Origin: Ktedonobacteraceae bacterium
GTDB lineage: Bacteria > Chloroflexota > Ktedonobacteria > Ktedonobacterales > Ktedonobacteraceae
Direction: 5' to 3'
Assembly: GCA_017354095.1 (NCBI GenBank)
Contig: JAFMRP010000269.1
Location: forward strand, 1 to 6,599
DNA: 6,599 nt
Part shown: positions 5,534-6,599 of the stretch, in pieces
Numbering within the stretch: the first letter of the stretch is position 1
How the letters are laid out: every line of letters starts with the position of its first letter
The notes under the pieces: generated by a model
Told to the model about the DNA's origin: nothing
The model's database searches: none
The model's input: the letters and a program-made list of their open reading frames with translations, nothing else
Made by a program: the position numbers and the translations under genes

Positions 5534-6599
5534 AGATCAGCGACTTTGACTATCATCTACCACAAGAGCTTATAGCACAGACACCTGTTGAGCCACGCGA
5601 TGCCTCGCGCCTGCTTGTTGTACAGCGCTCGAACAGCCGCTTTGAGCATCGCCACTTTCGCGATATTCGCGAGTACCTGCGTCCCGGCGATCTGCTGATC
5701 GCCAATCAGAGCCGCGTTATTCCAGCTCGCCTGCTGGGCCGGCGTATGGGCAGCGGCGGCGCCGTAGAAGTGCTGCTGCTCGCTGAACGAGCCGACCTGG
5801 GGCGTGATTGCTGGGAGGCCCTGGTGCGACCTGGCCGGCGCCTGCGCGAGGGAGCGATGATCGAGTTTGGTGTGGAAGGCTCGCCAAAGCTGCTCGGCGA
5901 GATCCTGCAGCGCACCGAGGCCGGAGGGCGCATTGTGCGCTTCACTCCCGCGCAGCAGCCTGAGAGTTCCGATCCCTATGCAGCACTGGCGGTGCGCAAC
6001 CTGATCGACGAACTGGGCAAGATGCCACTGCCACCCTACATTCGTGAGACGCTGAACGATCCAGAGCGCTACCAGACAGTATACGCGCGCATTCGCGGCT
6101 CAGCCGCCGCGCCAACCGCCGGACTGCACTTCACCCCACAGTTGCTGGAACAGCTGCGCCAACAGGGGGTGCGCACTGGCTTTGTCACGCTGCACGTCGG
6201 GCTGGACACCTTCCGACCGGTCGAGGTTGAGAACGTGAGCGAACATAAGATGCACAGCGAAGAGATCGAGCTGGACGCGCCAACCACCGAGTTGATCAAC
6301 GAAACGCGCAGGGCCGGTGGCCGCATCATCGCCGTTGGCTCGACCTCCGTGCGCGTGCTGGAGAGCGTCGCCAGCTTCCACGATGGCCGCATCGTACCCT
6401 TCAGGGGCCATACGCGCCTCTTCATTACGCCTGGCTATCACTTTCAGGCAGTCGATGCCATCATTACTAATTTCCACCTGCCGCGCTCTTCTCTCCTACT
6501 CTTTGTCAGCGCCTTTCTGGGCAAGCAGCTAATGGAACAGGCCTACCAGGAAGCTATCCGCGAACGCTATCGCTTCTTCAGCTTTGGCGACGCAATGCT
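5515..6599 (+). CDS. queA: S-adenosylmethionine:tRNA ribosyltransferase-isomerase QueA, 3' end cut by the window
   Basis: QueA transfers and isomerises the ribosyl part of S-adenosylmethionine onto 7-aminomethyl-7-deazaguanine at the tRNA wobble base, making epoxyqueuosine. Family blocks in order: SDFDYHLPQELIAQTP (9-24), IANQSRVIPARL (62-73), GSAAAPTAGLHF (195-206), HVGLDTFRPV (227-236), HKMHSEE (244-250), GSTSVRVLES (275-284), FITPGYHF (303-310), ITNFHLPRSSLL (317-328), and FFSFGDAM at the right edge, normally followed by only a few residues. Small departures are NQSRV where NDTRV is usual and GLDTF where GLGTF is usual. The start is uncertain. GTG at 5515 gives MDDITLKISDF and overlaps ruvB by 19 bases, with AGGAGGAGG (5491-5499) rather far, 15 bases away. 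TTG at 5530 overlaps the ruvB TGA by four bases and gives MKISDF, closer to the family norm. Either way translation is probably coupled to ruvB. Confidence 0.93.
   Translation, partial: MDDITLKISDFDYHLPQELIAQTPVEPRDASRLLVVQRSNSRFEHRHFRDIREYLRPGDLLIANQSRVIPARLLGRRMGSGGAVEVLLLAERADLGRDCWEALVRPGRRLREGAMIEFGVEGSPKLLGEILQRTEAGGRIVRFTPAQQPESSDPYAALAVRNLIDELGKMPLPPYIRETLNDPERYQTVYARIRGSAAAPTAGLHFTPQLLEQLRQQGVRTGFVTLHVGLDTFRPVEVENVSEHKMHSEEIELDAPTTELINETRRAGGRIIAVGSTSVRVLESVASFHDGRIVPFRGHTRLFITPGYHFQAVDAIITNFHLPRSSLLLFVSAFLGKQLMEQAYQEAIRERYRFFSFGDAM

Noticed and set aside
6069..6477. Minus-strand frames of about 120 codons opposite queA
   Set aside because: They are antisense to well-conserved QueA blocks and show no family resemblance.

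Overview
This window looks like chromosomal DNA from a bacterium of the Chloroflexota (Ktedonobacteria-like) or a related actinobacterium-like lineage. That is inference. It rests on an F420-type (deazaflavin-dependent) nitroreductase-family gene, a remnant of an ECF41/SigJ-type sigma factor with its WLPEP linker, a stand-alone FIST protein, and a ruvB-queA pair in moderately GC-rich DNA. No rRNA, tRNA, CRISPR array or insertion sequence is visible.

Left part (1-2303, minus strand). Reading leftwards from 2303 there is a 148-residue deazaflavin-dependent nitroreductase-family protein. After a 145-base gap comes a 416-residue NAD(P)H/FAD oxidoreductase of the NDH-2-like type with a strong Shine-Dalgarno. 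Beyond its 3' end, bases 1-460 hold only debris: an unassigned open frame without a start codon, a short piece of an ECF41 sigma factor linker, and the C-terminal half of a VOC (glyoxalase-fold) protein that runs off the left edge. These pieces lie on the same strand as the oxidoreductase and suggest a decayed sigma-factor/oxidoreductase locus.

Middle (2304-2764). This 461-base divergent intergenic region has no convincing gene, but two sizeable palindromes. One lies about 50 bases upstream of the nitroreductase-like gene. The other, a 12-base inverted repeat, overlaps the -10 element of a good plus-strand promoter. Both look like regulator binding sites.

Right part (2765-6599, plus strand). 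A small VOC protein (start fixed at 2771 by its Shine-Dalgarno) and a 399-residue FIST-domain sensor protein lie 43 bases apart, probably as one operon. Then ruvB (Holliday-junction branch-migration motor) begins from its own extended -10 promoter, with a LexA-like box in the leader, and its 3' end overlaps queA (queuosine tRNA modification). queA runs off the right edge with only its last few codons missing.

The most interesting parts are the VOC-FIST pair under a palindromic operator, the LexA-like site at ruvB, the palindrome cluster before the nitroreductase-like gene, and the sigma/VOC debris at the left edge.
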